A stretch of 64,000 nucleotides of DNA from Micromonospora okii (GTDB lineage Bacteria; Actinomycetota; Actinomycetes; Mycobacteriales; Micromonosporaceae), in NCBI RefSeq assembly GCF_020884795.1, contig NZ_BBZF01000015.1, positions 227,328 to 291,327 on the forward strand, given 5' to 3'. Both the position numbers and the translations under genes were made by a program. This document shows, piece after piece, positions 36,802 to 46,011 of the stretch. Position 1 is the stretch's first letter. Each line of letters begins with the position of its first letter. Below the pieces are notes generated by a model. The model saw only the letters and a list, made by a program, of their open reading frames with translations, was not told the DNA's origin and ran no database searches.

Positions 36802-39501
36802 TCAGTGGTCGGCGCTGTTCCAGTCCCGGCCCTCGCCGACGGAGACCTCCAGCGGCACCGACAGCGGGTACGCGTCGCCCATCCGGGCGCGGACCAGTTC
36901 CTCCAGGGCCTCCCGCTCGCCGGGGGCGACCTCAAAGACCAGCTCGTCGTGCACCTGTAGCAGCATCCGCGAGCGCAGCCCGGCGTCACGCAGCGCCGCG
37001 TCGACGTGCAGCATCGCCACCTTGATGATGTCGGCCGCCGAGCCCTGGATGGGGGCGTTGAGGGCCATCCGCTCGGCCATCTCCCGGCGCTGGCGGTTGT
37101 CGCTGACCAGGTCGGGAAGGTAGCGGCGGCGGCCCAGGACGGTGGAGGTGTAGCCGTCGTGCCGGGCCCGGGCCACGACCTCCTGGAGGTAGTCGCGGAC
37201 CCCGCCGAACCCGGCGAAGTAGTTCTCCATCAGCCCGCGCGCCTCCTCGGCGGTGATGCCGAGCTGCTGGGAGAGGCCGAACGCGCTGAGCCCGTACGCC
37301 AGGCCGTAGTTCATCGCCTTGATCTTGCGCCGCTGGTCGGCGGTGACCTGCTCCACCGGCACGCCGAAGACCGACGAGGCGGTGGCGGCGTGGAAGTCGT
37401 GGCCGGAGTTGAACGCCTCGATCAGCGCGTCGTCCGACGACAGGTGCGCCATGATCCGCATCTCGATCTGGCTGTAGTCGGCGGTGAGGAGGCACTCGTA
37501 GCCCTCCCCCACCACGAACGCGCGGCGGATGCGCCGCCCCTCCTCCGTGCGGATCGGGATGTTCTGGAGGTTGGGCTCGGTGGAGGAGAGCCGGCCGGTG
37601 GCGGCCACGGTCTGGTTGAACGTGGTGTGGATGCGGCCGTCGTCGGAGACCGCCTTGAGCAGGCCGTCGATGGTCGACTTCAGCTTGGCCACGTCGCGGT
37701 GGCGCAGCAGGTGGTGCAGGAGCGGGTGCTCGGTCTGCGCGTAGAGCCACTGGAGGGCGTCGGCGTCGGTGGTGTAGCCGGTCTTGATCTTCTTGGTCTT
37801 CGGCAGGTTCAGCTCGCCGAAGAGGATCTCCTGGAGCTGCTTGGGCGAGCCGAGGTTGAACTCCCGCCCGACCACCTCGTACGCGGCCTGCGCGGCGGCC
37901 TTCACCTCGCCGGCGAAGTGCGCCTCCAGCTCGTGCAGGTAGTCGTTGTCGGCGGCGATGCCGATCCGCTCCATGCCGGCGAGCACCCGCATCAGCGGCA
38001 GCTCCACCTCGGCCATGAGCCGGGCGGACTGCTCGCCGTCGCGGGACAGCTCCGCGTCGATGGCGTCGGCCAGGTCGAGGGTGGCCCGCGCCTGGAGCAT
38101 CAGGTTCTGCTCCGCCTCCCCGTCGCCGCCGAGCCCCTCGAAGGTGAGCTGCCCGGTGTCGGGGACGTCGACCCGCAGCTCCCGGTGCAGGTAGCGCAGC
38201 GCCAGGTCGGTCAGGTCGTACGAGCGCTGGTCGGGACGGGCCAGGTAGGCGGCGATCTGGGTGTCGCGGGCGATGCCCGCCAACTCCCACCCGTGCGCGG
38301 CGAACGCGAGCACGGCCGGCTTGCTGTCGTGCAGCACCTTGGGGCGGGCGGGGTCGGCCAGCCAGCCGGCCAGGGCGGGCTCGTCGGCGGCGTCGAGGCG
38401 GGCGGGGTCGACCCAGGCCGCCGCGCCGCCGCCGGTGGCCAGCGCCAGGCCGAGGACCGAGGCGGTGTGCCGCCGGTTCGGGCCGGTGTCGAGCTTGACG
38501 GCCACCCCCACCGGGCTGCCCGCCGGGGCGTGCGCGTCGAGCCAGCCGGCCAGCGCGCCCGGCTCGGTGAGCACCTCGCCGGCCAGGTCGAAGCCCGACT
38601 CGGCCTCCGGCTCGACGGACTCCAGGTACTGGTAGAGGCGGTCGCGCAGGATGCGGAACTCCAGGGTGTCGAAGACCTGGTGCACGGCCTCGCGGTCCCA
38701 GCCGGTCCAGCGGGCGTCCTCGGGGCGGATCGGCAGCTCCAGGTCGGAGACCAGGCAGTTGATCTCGTAGTTGCGGATCACGTCGGCGAGCCGCTCGCGC
38801 AGGCTCTCGCCGGCCTTGCCCTTGATCTCGTCGGCGCGGGCCACGACCCCGTCGACCCCGCCGTACAGGTTGATCCACTTCGCGGCGGTCTTCGGCCCGA
38901 CCCCGGGGACGCCGGGCAGGTTGTCGCTGGTCTCGCCGACCAGGGCGGCCAGGTCGCGGTAGCGCTGGGGCCCGACGCCGTACTTCGCCTCGATGGCCGC
39001 GGCGTCCATCCGGGCCAGGTCGGAGACGCCCTTGCGCGGGTAGAGCACGGTGATGTTGTCGTCGACGAGCTGGAAGGCGTCCCGGTCGCCGCTGGAGATC
39101 AGCACCGACATGCCCTGGTCGCGGGCCTGGCAGGCGAGGGTGGCGATGACGTCGTCGGCCTCGTACCCCTCCATCTCCACCACCGGGACCTGGAGCGCGG
39201 CCAGCACCTCCTTGACCAGGCTGACCTGGCCCTTGAAGTCGGCGGGGGTCTCGCTGCGGCCGGCCTTGTACTCCGCGTACTTCTCCGTGCGGAAGGAACG
39301 GCGGGACACGTCGAAGGCGACGACGATGTGGGTGGGCCGCTCGTCGCGCAGCACGTTGATCAGCATGGACGTGAAGCCGTAGACGGCGTTCGTCGGCTGC
39401 CCCGTGGTGGTGGAGAAGTTCTCCACCGGCAGGGCGAAGAACGCCCGGTATGCCAGGGAGTGTCCGTCGACGAGGAGCAGGCGCGGCGTCGTAGCTGTCA
39501 C
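36802..39501 (-). CDS. polA: DNA polymerase I
   Basis: Repair and Okazaki-fragment-maturation polymerase, 899 residues. The 5'-3' exonuclease (~1-290) is complete (LLLVDGHSLAYRAFF, EGYEADDVIATLA, GETSDNLPGVPGVGPKTA). The middle 3'-5' exonuclease-like domain (~310-500) lacks the DEDD metal ligands, so proofreading is probably absent, as in mycobacterial PolA. The polymerase domain has motif A (LLTADYSQIEMRIMAHLS), motif B (RRKIKAMNYGLAYGLSAFG) and motif C (LQVHDELVFE). The GTG at 39501 is chosen because TAGAGT lies 7 nt upstream on its strand (leaderless); a TTG at 39531 is less likely. Confidence 0.98.
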   Translation of the reverse strand: MTATTPRLLLVDGHSLAYRAFFALPVENFSTTTGQPTNAVYGFTSMLINVLRDERPTHIVVAFDVSRRSFRTEKYAEYKAGRSETPADFKGQVSLVKEVLAALQVPVVEMEGYEADDVIATLACQARDQGMSVLISSGDRDAFQLVDDNITVLYPRKGVSDLARMDAAAIEAKYGVGPQRYRDLAALVGETSDNLPGVPGVGPKTAAKWINLYGGVDGVVARADEIKGKAGESLRERLADVIRNYEINCLVSDLELPIRPEDARWTGWDREAVHQVFDTLEFRILRDRLYQYLESVEPEAESGFDLAGEVLTEPGALAGWLDAHAPAGSPVGVAVKLDTGPNRRHTASVLGLALATGGGAAAWVDPARLDAADEPALAGWLADPARPKVLHDSKPAVLAFAAHGWELAGIARDTQIAAYLARPDQRSYDLTDLALRYLHRELRVDVPDTGQLTFEGLGGDGEAEQNLMLQARATLDLADAIDAELSRDGEQSARLMAEVELPLMRVLAGMERIGIAADNDYLHELEAHFAGEVKAAAQAAYEVVGREFNLGSPKQLQEILFGELNLPKTKKIKTGYTTDADALQWLYAQTEHPLLHHLLRHRDVAKLKSTIDGLLKAVSDDGRIHTTFNQTVAATGRLSSTEPNLQNIPIRTEEGRRIRRAFVVGEGYECLLTADYSQIEMRIMAHLSSDDALIEAFNSGHDFHAATASSVFGVPVEQVTADQRRKIKAMNYGLAYGLSAFGLSQQLGITAEEARGLMENYFAGFGGVRDYLQEVVARARHDGYTSTVLGRRRYLPDLVSDNRQRREMAERMALNAPIQGSAADIIKVAMLHVDAALRDAGLRSRMLLQVHDELVFEVAPGEREALEELVRARMGDAYPLSVPLEVSVGEGRDWNSADH

Positions 39502-39546
39502 GGCAGCGACTCTAGTCCGGGACTGTGACAAGCCGGGACACCGGCA

Positions 39547-39579
39547 CGTCCCGGCGCGGGCGGCCCCCGCGCCGGGACG
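39547..39579 (-). terminator. Stem-loop terminator ending the ABC transporter gene run
   Basis: A perfect 14-bp stem (39547-39560 with 39566-39579) lies 4 nt after the stop of the last ABC gene, in the short gap to the polA start. Confidence 0.75.
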
Positions 39580-39583
39580 CCGG

Positions 39584-40393
39584 TCAGAGCACCTTGGCCA
39601 GGAAGGACCGGGTCCGCTCGTGGCGGGGATTCGCGATCACCTCGCGGGGGTCGCCGGCCTCCACCACCACGCCGCCGTCCATGAAGACCAGCGAGTCGCC
39701 GACCTCCCGGGCGAAGCCGATCTCGTGGGTCACCACGATCATCGTCATGCCGTCGCGGGCCAGGTCCTTCATCACGTCCAGGACCTCGCCCACCAGCTCC
39801 GGGTCCAGCGCGCTGGTCGGCTCGTCGAAGAGCATCAGCTTCGGCCGCATCGCCAGGGCCCGGGCGATCGCCACCCGCTGCTGCTGGCCGCCGGAGAGCT
39901 GGGCGGGGTACGCGCCGAGCTTGTCGCCCAGCCCCACCCGGTCCAGCAGCGTCGCCGCCCGCTCCCGGGCCGCGGCCTTCTTCTCCTGCCCCAGCAGCAC
40001 GGGCGCCTCGACGACGTTCTGGAGCACCGTCATGTGCGGGAAGAGGTTGAACCGCTGGAACACCATGCCGATGGCGCGGCGCTGCGCGGCCACCTCCCGC
40101 TCCCGCAGCTCGTACAGCTTCCCGCCGCGCTCCCGGTAGCCGATCAGCTCGCCGTCGACCCGGATCCGGCCGGCGTCGATCTTCTCCAGGTGGTTGATGC
40201 AGCGCAGGAAGGTCGACTTGCCGGACCCGGACGGGCCCAGCAGGCAGCACACCTCCCCCGCGCGGACCTCCAGGTCGATGCCCTTGAGCACCTCCAGCGG
40301 CCCGAACGACTTGTGCACCTGCTCGGCCCGGACCATCACGTCCGACCCGGCGGCCGGCGCGTCGGCCTGGGCGGGGACGACCAGCTCGCTCAC
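39584..40393 (-). CDS. Polar amino acid ABC transporter ATP-binding protein (GlnQ-like)
   Basis: A 269-residue ATPase of the PAAT family. Walker [22 protein letters not shown]-loop RIAMVFQ-type [19 protein letters not shown], signature [15 protein letters not shown], Walker [17 protein letters not shown], and switch His in [11 protein letters not shown]. It powers the permease encoded just upstream; the genes overlap by 4 nt (GTGA). The GTG start at 40393 adds ~20 residues before the ABC core. Confidence 0.95.
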   Translation of the reverse strand: MSELVVPAQADAPAAGSDVMVRAEQVHKSFGPLEVLKGIDLEVRAGEVCCLLGPSGSGKSTFLRCINHLEKIDAGRIRVDGELIGYRERGGKLYELREREVAAQRRAIGMVFQRFNLFPHMTVLQNVVEAPVLLGQEKKAAARERAATLLDRVGLGDKLGAYPAQLSGGQQQRVAIARALAMRPKLMLFDEPTSALDPELVGEVLDVMKDLARDGMTMIVVTHEIGFAREVGDSLVFMDGGVVVEAGDPREVIANPRHERTRSFLAKVL

Positions 40394-41370
40394 GGCTCCA
40401 CCTTCCCCGGGGTCCCGCCGGTCTCCGCGTTCATCCCCCGCAGCCGCAGCCGGGCCCGCCCGGCGCTGCCGTGCCCCCGGCCGAAGTGCCGCTCCAGGAA
40501 GTACTGGCCGACCAGCAGGATGCTGGTCAGGAACAGGTACCACAGGCACGCCGCGACGTACATCGGGAAGATCTGGAACGTCCGCTTGCCGACCGCGTCG
40601 AGCTGGAAGAACAGCTCGACGCTGACCGGCACGTACAGCAGCAGCGAGGTGTCCTTGAGCATGGCGATGGTCTCGTTGCCGGTCGGCGGGATGATCACCC
40701 GCATGGCCTGCGGCAGCACCACCCGGCGCAGCAACTGGCCCCGGCCCATGCCGAGCGCCTGGGCGGCCTCGGTCTGCCCGGGGTCCACCGACTGGATGCC
40801 GGCCCGGACGATCTCGGCCATGTACGCCGCCTCGGAGAGCGCGAGCCCCAGCAGGCCGGCCATGAAGCCGGTGAGCACGTCCCGGGAGGAGAAGCCGAAC
40901 AGCCGCAGCTCCAGGTTGTCGATGCCGAAGAGCTGGCCGAGCTGGGTGTCGAACGGCACCCCGAACTCGATGCGGCTCCACAGGATGCCGATGTTGCCGA
41001 AGACGGCCAGCAGCACCAGCCGGGGCACGGCTCGGAAGAACCAGGTGTAGAGCCAGGCCACCCCGCGCAGGATCGGGTTGTCGGACAGCCGCATCACCGC
41101 GACGACCACGCCGAGGGTGATGCCGATCAGCATCGCGCTGACCGTCATCAGCACGGTGCCGCGCAGCAGGCCCTCGATGATCGGCGGGCGGAACATCTTG
41201 TCCACCATGAACGACCAGTTGAAGGCGTCGTTGGTGGTCAGCAGGTGGACGAACATCGCGGTGAGCACGGCCAGCACGGCCACCGCGACCCAGCGCCCCG
41301 GGTGCCGCACGGGCACGGCGCGGATCGGCTCCGGCCGCGCCCGTACGGTTGTCGCTTCGTCGGACTTCAT
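40390..41370 (-). CDS. Polar amino acid ABC transporter permease (GlnP-like)
   Basis: A 326-residue membrane subunit. After an N-terminal cytoplasmic tail and a first helix ([18 protein letters not shown]), there is a HisM/GlnP-type permease domain with the EAA loop [20 protein letters not shown] and a [14 protein letters not shown] helix. The RAVPRLVLL stretch occupies the family's R(G/S)(T/I)PLLVQ position. It sits between the binding protein (6-nt gap) and the ATPase (4-nt overlap). Confidence 0.93.
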   Translation of the reverse strand: MKSDEATTVRARPEPIRAVPVRHPGRWVAVAVLAVLTAMFVHLLTTNDAFNWSFMVDKMFRPPIIEGLLRGTVLMTVSAMLIGITLGVVVAVMRLSDNPILRGVAWLYTWFFRAVPRLVLLAVFGNIGILWSRIEFGVPFDTQLGQLFGIDNLELRLFGFSSRDVLTGFMAGLLGLALSEAAYMAEIVRAGIQSVDPGQTEAAQALGMGRGQLLRRVVLPQAMRVIIPPTGNETIAMLKDTSLLLYVPVSVELFFQLDAVGKRTFQIFPMYVAACLWYLFLTSILLVGQYFLERHFGRGHGSAGRARLRLRGMNAETGGTPGKVEP

Positions 41371-41376
41371 GTCGCG

Positions 41377-42282
41377 CTACGGGTTGACCGCGGGGTCCGT
41401 GATCGCCCCGTCGGCGACCTTCCACTTGTCCAGCACCGTCTTGTACGACCCGTCGGCGATGAGCGCCTTCGTGGCGTCCCGGACGGCCTCGGCGAACGCC
41501 GCCTGGTCCTTGCCCACCACGTAGCCGTACGGCGCGGCCTCGTACTGCTTGTCGAGCAGGTCGAGGACCCCGTTGGACTGGGTCACCGCGTACACGCCGA
41601 CCGGGTAGTCGGCGAGCATGGCGTCGTCCTTGCCGGAGACCACGGCGGCGGTCGCGGCGTCCTGCCCCGGGAACTGGTCGACGGTGATCGCCGGCTTGCC
41701 GGCGTCGGTGCACGCCTTGGAGCGCTTCTGGATGTCCTCGACCTGGACGGTGTCCTTCTGCACGGCGATCTTCTTGCCGCAGGCGTTGTCGACGGCGACG
41801 CCGGCCGGGTTGCCCTTCTTGGTCACCCACTGGGTGCCGACCTGGAAGTAGCTGACCATGTTGGCCTGGCCCTTGCGGTCGTCGTTGATCGTGAACGACG
41901 AGACGCCCACCTCGTACTTGCCGGAGTTGACGCCGGTGATGATGTCGCCGAACGGGGCCGAGACGAACTCCGCCTTCAGGCCGAGCTTCTGGGCCACCGC
42001 GCTGAACAGCTCCACGTCGAAGCCGATCACCGTCTTGCCGTCCGAGTCGAGGAACTCCGCCGGGGCGTACGTCGAGTCGGTGCCCACGACGATCTTGCCG
42101 TCGGCCTTGATGGCGGCCGGCACCCTGTCGGCCAGGGACGAGTCCGCGGAGGCGCTGACGGAGGGGCCGGCACCGGGCTTTTCGGTGCTCTCCTCCTCGC
42201 CGCACGCGGCGAGGGAGAGCAGGAGCACGGCCGCGCCGGCGACGCCGAACGCCGCCCGCCGACCACCGTTGAGCTGGAACAT
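41377..42282 (-). CDS. Polar amino acid ABC transporter substrate-binding lipoprotein
   Basis: A 301-residue extracellular binding protein of family 3 (SBP_bac_3). The signal peptide ends in the lipobox LSLAAC (~Cys27), so it is lipid-anchored. The lobe-1 start [20 protein letters not shown] and [17 protein letters not shown] are typical of glutamine/arginine-type binders; [13 protein letters not shown] lies in the hinge region. The ligand is a polar amino acid, not specified. AAGGAG lies 9 nt before the ATG. Only 30 nt separate it from livF upstream, so it may be read from the same transcript. Confidence 0.95.
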   Translation of the reverse strand: MFQLNGGRRAAFGVAGAAVLLLSLAACGEEESTEKPGAGPSVSASADSSLADRVPAAIKADGKIVVGTDSTYAPAEFLDSDGKTVIGFDVELFSAVAQKLGLKAEFVSAPFGDIITGVNSGKYEVGVSSFTINDDRKGQANMVSYFQVGTQWVTKKGNPAGVAVDNACGKKIAVQKDTVQVEDIQKRSKACTDAGKPAITVDQFPGQDAATAAVVSGKDDAMLADYPVGVYAVTQSNGVLDLLDKQYEAAPYGYVVGKDQAAFAEAVRDATKALIADGSYKTVLDKWKVADGAITDPAVNP

Positions 42283-42312
42283 GAGGGGAACTCCTTACTG
42301 AGGGTCGGCCGG

Positions 42313-43023
42313 TCAGGCCACGCCGAGGTACGCCTCTTTGACCGCCGGGTCGTGCAGCAGCTCGGCGCCCGTGCCCGCCTTGACGATCCGGCCGGTCTCC
42401 AGCACGTACGCCCGGTGGGCGCGGGCCAGCGCCTGTTGGGCGTTCTGCTCCACCAACAGGATCGTGGTGCCCTGCTGGTTGATCTCGGTGATGATGGTGA
42501 AGATCTGCTGGATCAGCATCGGCGCCAGCCCCATCGAGGGCTCGTCGAGCAGCAGCAGCTTCGGCCGGCTCATCAGCGCCCGACCCACCGCGAGCATCTG
42601 CTGCTCGCCGCCGGAGAGGGTGCCGCCGTGCTGCTTGCGCCGCTCGGCGAGGCGGGGGAAGAGCGTCAGCACCCGGTCGAGGTCCTGCGCGATGCCGGCC
42701 CGGTCCCGCCGGGTGTACGCGCCCATGTCGAGGTTCTCCAGCACCGTCATGCCGGGGAAGATGCCCCGGCCCTCGGGCGCCTGGCACAGCCCGCGCCGGA
42801 CCCGCAGGTCCGCGCGGAGCTTGGAGATGTCCTCGCCGTTGAACCGGATGGCGCCGGAGGCGATCGGCCGGATGCCGGAGATCGCCCGCATGGTGGTCGA
42901 CTTGCCGGCGCCGTTCGCGCCGATCAGGGCGACGATCTCGCCCTCGGCCACGGTCAGGCTGATGCCGTGCAGCGCCTGGATCCGCCCGTAGAGCAGGCTC
43001 ACGTCCTCGATCTCAAGCAGCAT
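42313..43023 (-). CDS. livF: Branched-chain amino acid ABC transporter ATP-binding protein LivF
   Basis: 236-residue ATPase of the HAAT family. Walker [18 protein letters not shown], the LivF-type [20 protein letters not shown], signature [15 protein letters not shown], Walker [14 protein letters not shown], and VEQNAQQAL, which replaces the LivG VEHD. Its start overlaps the livG end by 11 nt. Confidence 0.96.
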   Translation of the reverse strand: MLLEIEDVSLLYGRIQALHGISLTVAEGEIVALIGANGAGKSTTMRAISGIRPIASGAIRFNGEDISKLRADLRVRRGLCQAPEGRGIFPGMTVLENLDMGAYTRRDRAGIAQDLDRVLTLFPRLAERRKQHGGTLSGGEQQMLAVGRALMSRPKLLLLDEPSMGLAPMLIQQIFTIITEINQQGTTILLVEQNAQQALARAHRAYVLETGRIVKAGTGAELLHDPAVKEAYLGVA

Positions 43024-43858
43024 CGTCCGGCACCCCCAGGTACGCCGCGATCACCTTCGGGTTGTCCCGCACCTCGACGGGCAGCCCCTCGGCGATCTTC
43101 TTCCCGAACTCCAGCACCACGATCCGGTCGGTCACGCCCATCACCAGTCGCATGTCGTGCTCGATCAGCAGCACGGTGACGCCGGTGTCGCGGATCTGCC
43201 GGATGAGCTGGAGCAGCTCCTCCTTCTCCGCCGGGTTGAAGCCGGCGGCGGGCTCGTCCAGGCACAGCAGCACCGGATCGGTGGCCAGCGCGCGGGCGAT
43301 CTCCAGGCGCCGCTGCTCGCCGTACGAGAGGTTGCGGGCGAACTCGTGCATCCGGTGCCGGATGCCGACGAACTCCAGCAGGCGCTCGGCCTTTTCCCGG
43401 CCCTCGCGCTCCTCCTTCCAGTGTCGCGGCAGCCGCAGCAGCGCGGCGACCACGCTGGTCTTGTGGTGCGCGTCCGCGCCGACCTGGACGTTCTCCAGCG
43501 CGGTCATCTCGGGGAAGAGGCGGATGTTCTGGAACGTCCGCGCCATGCCCATCTTGGTGATGTGGTGCCGCTTCTTGCCGCTGATCTTCTGGCCGCGGAA
43601 CCGGATCTGCCCCTCGGTGGGCTGGTAGATCCCCGTCATCGCGTTGAAGCAGGTGGTCTTGCCGGCGCCGTTGGGCCCGATCAGGCCGAGGATTTCCCCC
43701 TTGTAGAGGGTGAAGTCCACGTCGTTCAGCGCCACGACGCCGCCGAAGCGCAGCGTGACGTGGTCGACCTCCAGCAGCGGCTCGCGCCGCGCCACCGTCT
43801 CGACGGCGGGGGCGCCCGCCTGGGCCGGAACGGCCGGGGTCTGTTCGGTGTCACTCAC
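43013..43858 (-). CDS. livG: Branched-chain amino acid ABC transporter ATP-binding protein LivG
   Basis: 281-residue partner ATPase. After ~30 extra N-terminal residues: Walker A IGPNGAGKTTCFNAMTGIY, MARTFQNIRLFPEMTALENV, signature LSYGEQRRLEIARALA, Walker B LLCLDEPAAGFNPAE, and LLIEHDMRLVMGV. It has the LivG-type insertion between Walker A and the signature. It overlaps livM by 8 nt; GTG start. Confidence 0.96.
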   Translation of the reverse strand: MSDTEQTPAVPAQAGAPAVETVARREPLLEVDHVTLRFGGVVALNDVDFTLYKGEILGLIGPNGAGKTTCFNAMTGIYQPTEGQIRFRGQKISGKKRHHITKMGMARTFQNIRLFPEMTALENVQVGADAHHKTSVVAALLRLPRHWKEEREGREKAERLLEFVGIRHRMHEFARNLSYGEQRRLEIARALATDPVLLCLDEPAAGFNPAEKEELLQLIRQIRDTGVTVLLIEHDMRLVMGVTDRIVVLEFGKKIAEGLPVEVRDNPKVIAAYLGVPDDAA

Positions 43859-44960
43859 CGACGATCACCTCCTTGCGACGGTCCTTGAACTCCGCCGCCC
43901 GTCGTCGGTTCGGGATGAGGCCCTGCGGCCGGAAGATCATCATTACCACGAGGACCAGGCCGAAGAAGAGGAACCGGTACTCGTAGAGCTCGATGCCGAA
44001 CAGCTCGATGCCGCGGAACCGCTCGATCATGTACGCCACCAGGCCGCCACCGACGATCGCGCCGACGATGTTGCCCGACCCGCCGAAGATCACCGCGGCG
44101 AGAATGATGATCGAGTTGAGCAGCTCGAAGTTCTGCGAGTTCACGAAGTTCTGCTTGCCCGCGAAGAGCGCGCCGGCCAGGCCGGCGATCGCCGCGCCCG
44201 CGGCGAACGCCCACAGCTTGAACTTGAACGTCGGCACGCCCATGAGCTGGGCCGCGTCCTCGTCCTCCCGGATCGAGATCCAGGCCCGGCCCACCCGGCT
44301 GTGGGTCAGGTTCCGCACCCCGATCACCACCAGGATGATCAGCGTGAGCACCAGCCAGTAGTACGGCCGGGCGTCGAGCACGCCGAAGAACGGCTTGCCG
44401 TCGGCGTACTCGCCGGGCGGGTGCGGGATCTGGTTGAAGCCCCGCTGCCCCTTGAGGAACGTCGAGCTGGTCGCCGCGATGCGGATCATCTCGGCGAAGC
44501 CGAGGGTCACCAGCGCCAGGTAGTCGCCGCGCAGCCGCAGGGTCGGCGTGCCGAGCATGACGCCGGAGACCATGGTCAGGCCGATCGCGATCGGCACCAC
44601 CAGCAGCCACGGCCAGAGCGTCTTGATGTCGCTGCTCGGCGAGGTCAACACCGCCACGGTGTACGCGCCGACGGCGAAGAAGCCGAAGTAGCCCAGGTCG
44701 AGCAGGCCGGCGAAGCCGACCACGATGTTCAGCCCGACCGCCAGCAGCACGTAGATCGAGATGGTGAACAGCACCTGGGTGAAGTTCGCGCCCGGGGTCG
44801 GGATCGGGCCCAGGTACTGGTAGAACTCCTTGTTCGGCAGCGCGTAGAAGAACACGATCAGCGCGGCCAGCAGCACCCAGCGCACCCAGCGCGGGGCGTG
44901 GTGCCAGCGCTCGCCGACCGCCTCGCGGCCGGAACGGAGCTTGTCCAGGACGGTCGTCAT
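43851..44960 (-). CDS. livM: Branched-chain amino acid ABC transporter permease LivM
   Basis: 369-residue permease with about 9-10 membrane helices. The family core GLNIVVGFAGLLDLGYFGFF and the EAA-like RAWISIREDEDAAQLMGV are clear. The ~50-residue N-terminal extension with one helix (WVLLAALIVFFYAL) is common in actinobacterial LivM. It overlaps livH by 4 nt (ATGA). Confidence 0.95.
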   Translation of the reverse strand: MTTVLDKLRSGREAVGERWHHAPRWVRWVLLAALIVFFYALPNKEFYQYLGPIPTPGANFTQVLFTISIYVLLAVGLNIVVGFAGLLDLGYFGFFAVGAYTVAVLTSPSSDIKTLWPWLLVVPIAIGLTMVSGVMLGTPTLRLRGDYLALVTLGFAEMIRIAATSSTFLKGQRGFNQIPHPPGEYADGKPFFGVLDARPYYWLVLTLIILVVIGVRNLTHSRVGRAWISIREDEDAAQLMGVPTFKFKLWAFAAGAAIAGLAGALFAGKQNFVNSQNFELLNSIIILAAVIFGGSGNIVGAIVGGGLVAYMIERFRGIELFGIELYEYRFLFFGLVLVVMMIFRPQGLIPNRRRAAEFKDRRKEVIVGE

Positions 44961-45907
44961 GCCCGTGCCCTCCCCAGCGATTCACCCAGCAGGCCGGTCG
45001 GCCGGAACATCAGCAGCACCACCAGGACGGCGAAGGCCGCGAAGTCCTTCCACTGGCTGCCGAACAGGCCCGAGGCGTAGTTCTCCACCACGCCCAGCAG
45101 CAGGCCGCCGAGCAGCGCGCCCCGCAGGTTGCCGATGCCGCCGAGCACCGCGGCGGTGAACGCCTTGAGCCCCAGCAGGAAGCCCACGCTGTAGGTCAGC
45201 GTCTGGATCCGCACGTCGTAGAGCAGGCCCGCCACGCCGGCCATGGAGCCGCCGGCGATGAAGACCATGAGAATCACCCGGTCCTTGTTCACGCCCATCA
45301 GCGCGGCGGTGTTGGCGTCCTGCGCCACCGCCCGGATGCCCCGGCCGGTCCGGCTGCGGTTGATGAACAGGTCGAGGCAGATCATCATCACCAGCGCGGC
45401 GCCGATGGTCAGTAGCTGCACCCCGTCGATCGGCACCCCGAACAGGTGGAACAGCGGCTTGGGGCTGACCAACTGGGGGGCGCCCTGCGGCAGGCGGCGG
45501 GTGTAGACGCCGAACGCCTCGGAGATCGCGATCGACGCGCCGATCGCGGTGATCAGGAAGGCCAGCGGCGGCGCGTTGCGCCTGCGCAGCGGCCGGTACG
45601 CCACCCGCTCGATCACCGTCGCAGTGCCCGCCGACGCGATCGCCGCGACGATCATGGCCACCAGCAGGTAGAACAAAATCGACCCGAGCCCGCTCACCGA
45701 CGAGTCCTGGTCCAGGCCGAACCCGTTCCAGGTCCAGATCGCGGCGAACGCGCCGGCGATGAAGACCTCCGAGTGGGCGAAGTTGATGAGTCTGAGCACG
45801 CCGTAGACCAGCGTGTAGCCGAGCGCGACCAGGGCGTAAATCGCCCCCTGCGTCAGGCCGGTCGTGGTCAGGGTGCCGATGTTGGAAAAGAGTCCGTCGA
45901 AGTCCAA
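44957..45907 (-). CDS. livH: Branched-chain amino acid ABC transporter permease LivH
   Basis: 316-residue permease. GAIYALVALGYTLVYGVLRL is the family start, GRGIRAVAQDANTAALMGVN the EAA-like loop, and LLGLKAFTAAVLGGIGNLRG the conserved helix. The TTG at 45907 (MDFDGLFSNIGTLTTTGL) is chosen with GGAG about 10 nt upstream; an in-frame start at 45982 would read through the terminator. It is separated from livJ by a strong terminator. Confidence 0.94.
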   Translation of the reverse strand: MDFDGLFSNIGTLTTTGLTQGAIYALVALGYTLVYGVLRLINFAHSEVFIAGAFAAIWTWNGFGLDQDSSVSGLGSILFYLLVAMIVAAIASAGTATVIERVAYRPLRRRNAPPLAFLITAIGASIAISEAFGVYTRRLPQGAPQLVSPKPLFHLFGVPIDGVQLLTIGAALVMMICLDLFINRSRTGRGIRAVAQDANTAALMGVNKDRVILMVFIAGGSMAGVAGLLYDVRIQTLTYSVGFLLGLKAFTAAVLGGIGNLRGALLGGLLLGVVENYASGLFGSQWKDFAAFAVLVVLLMFRPTGLLGESLGRARA

Positions 45908-45940
45908 GGCAGGACACTCCGTCAGGTGGGAAGAAAAAGA

Positions 45941-45974
45941 GGGTGCGGCCGGGAGCGAGCTCCCGGCCGCACCC
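45941..45974 (-). terminator. Rho-independent terminator between livJ and livH
   Basis: A perfect 15-bp stem (45941-45955 with 45960-45974, CGAG loop) is followed on the minus strand by TCTTTTTCTTCCC, a proper U-tract. It lies 38 nt after the livJ stop and 34 nt before the livH start, so it limits read-through from livJ into livHMGF. Confidence 0.9.
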
Positions 45975-46011
45975 GCGATCACTGCTCAATCGCTTGTCGC
46001 AGCGACCGGCC

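Noticed and set aside
39584..42787. One fused ABC protein spanning ATPase, permease and binding-protein regions
   Set aside because: Only the ATPase part is in its true frame; the permease and binding protein have clear motifs in other frames with their own starts.
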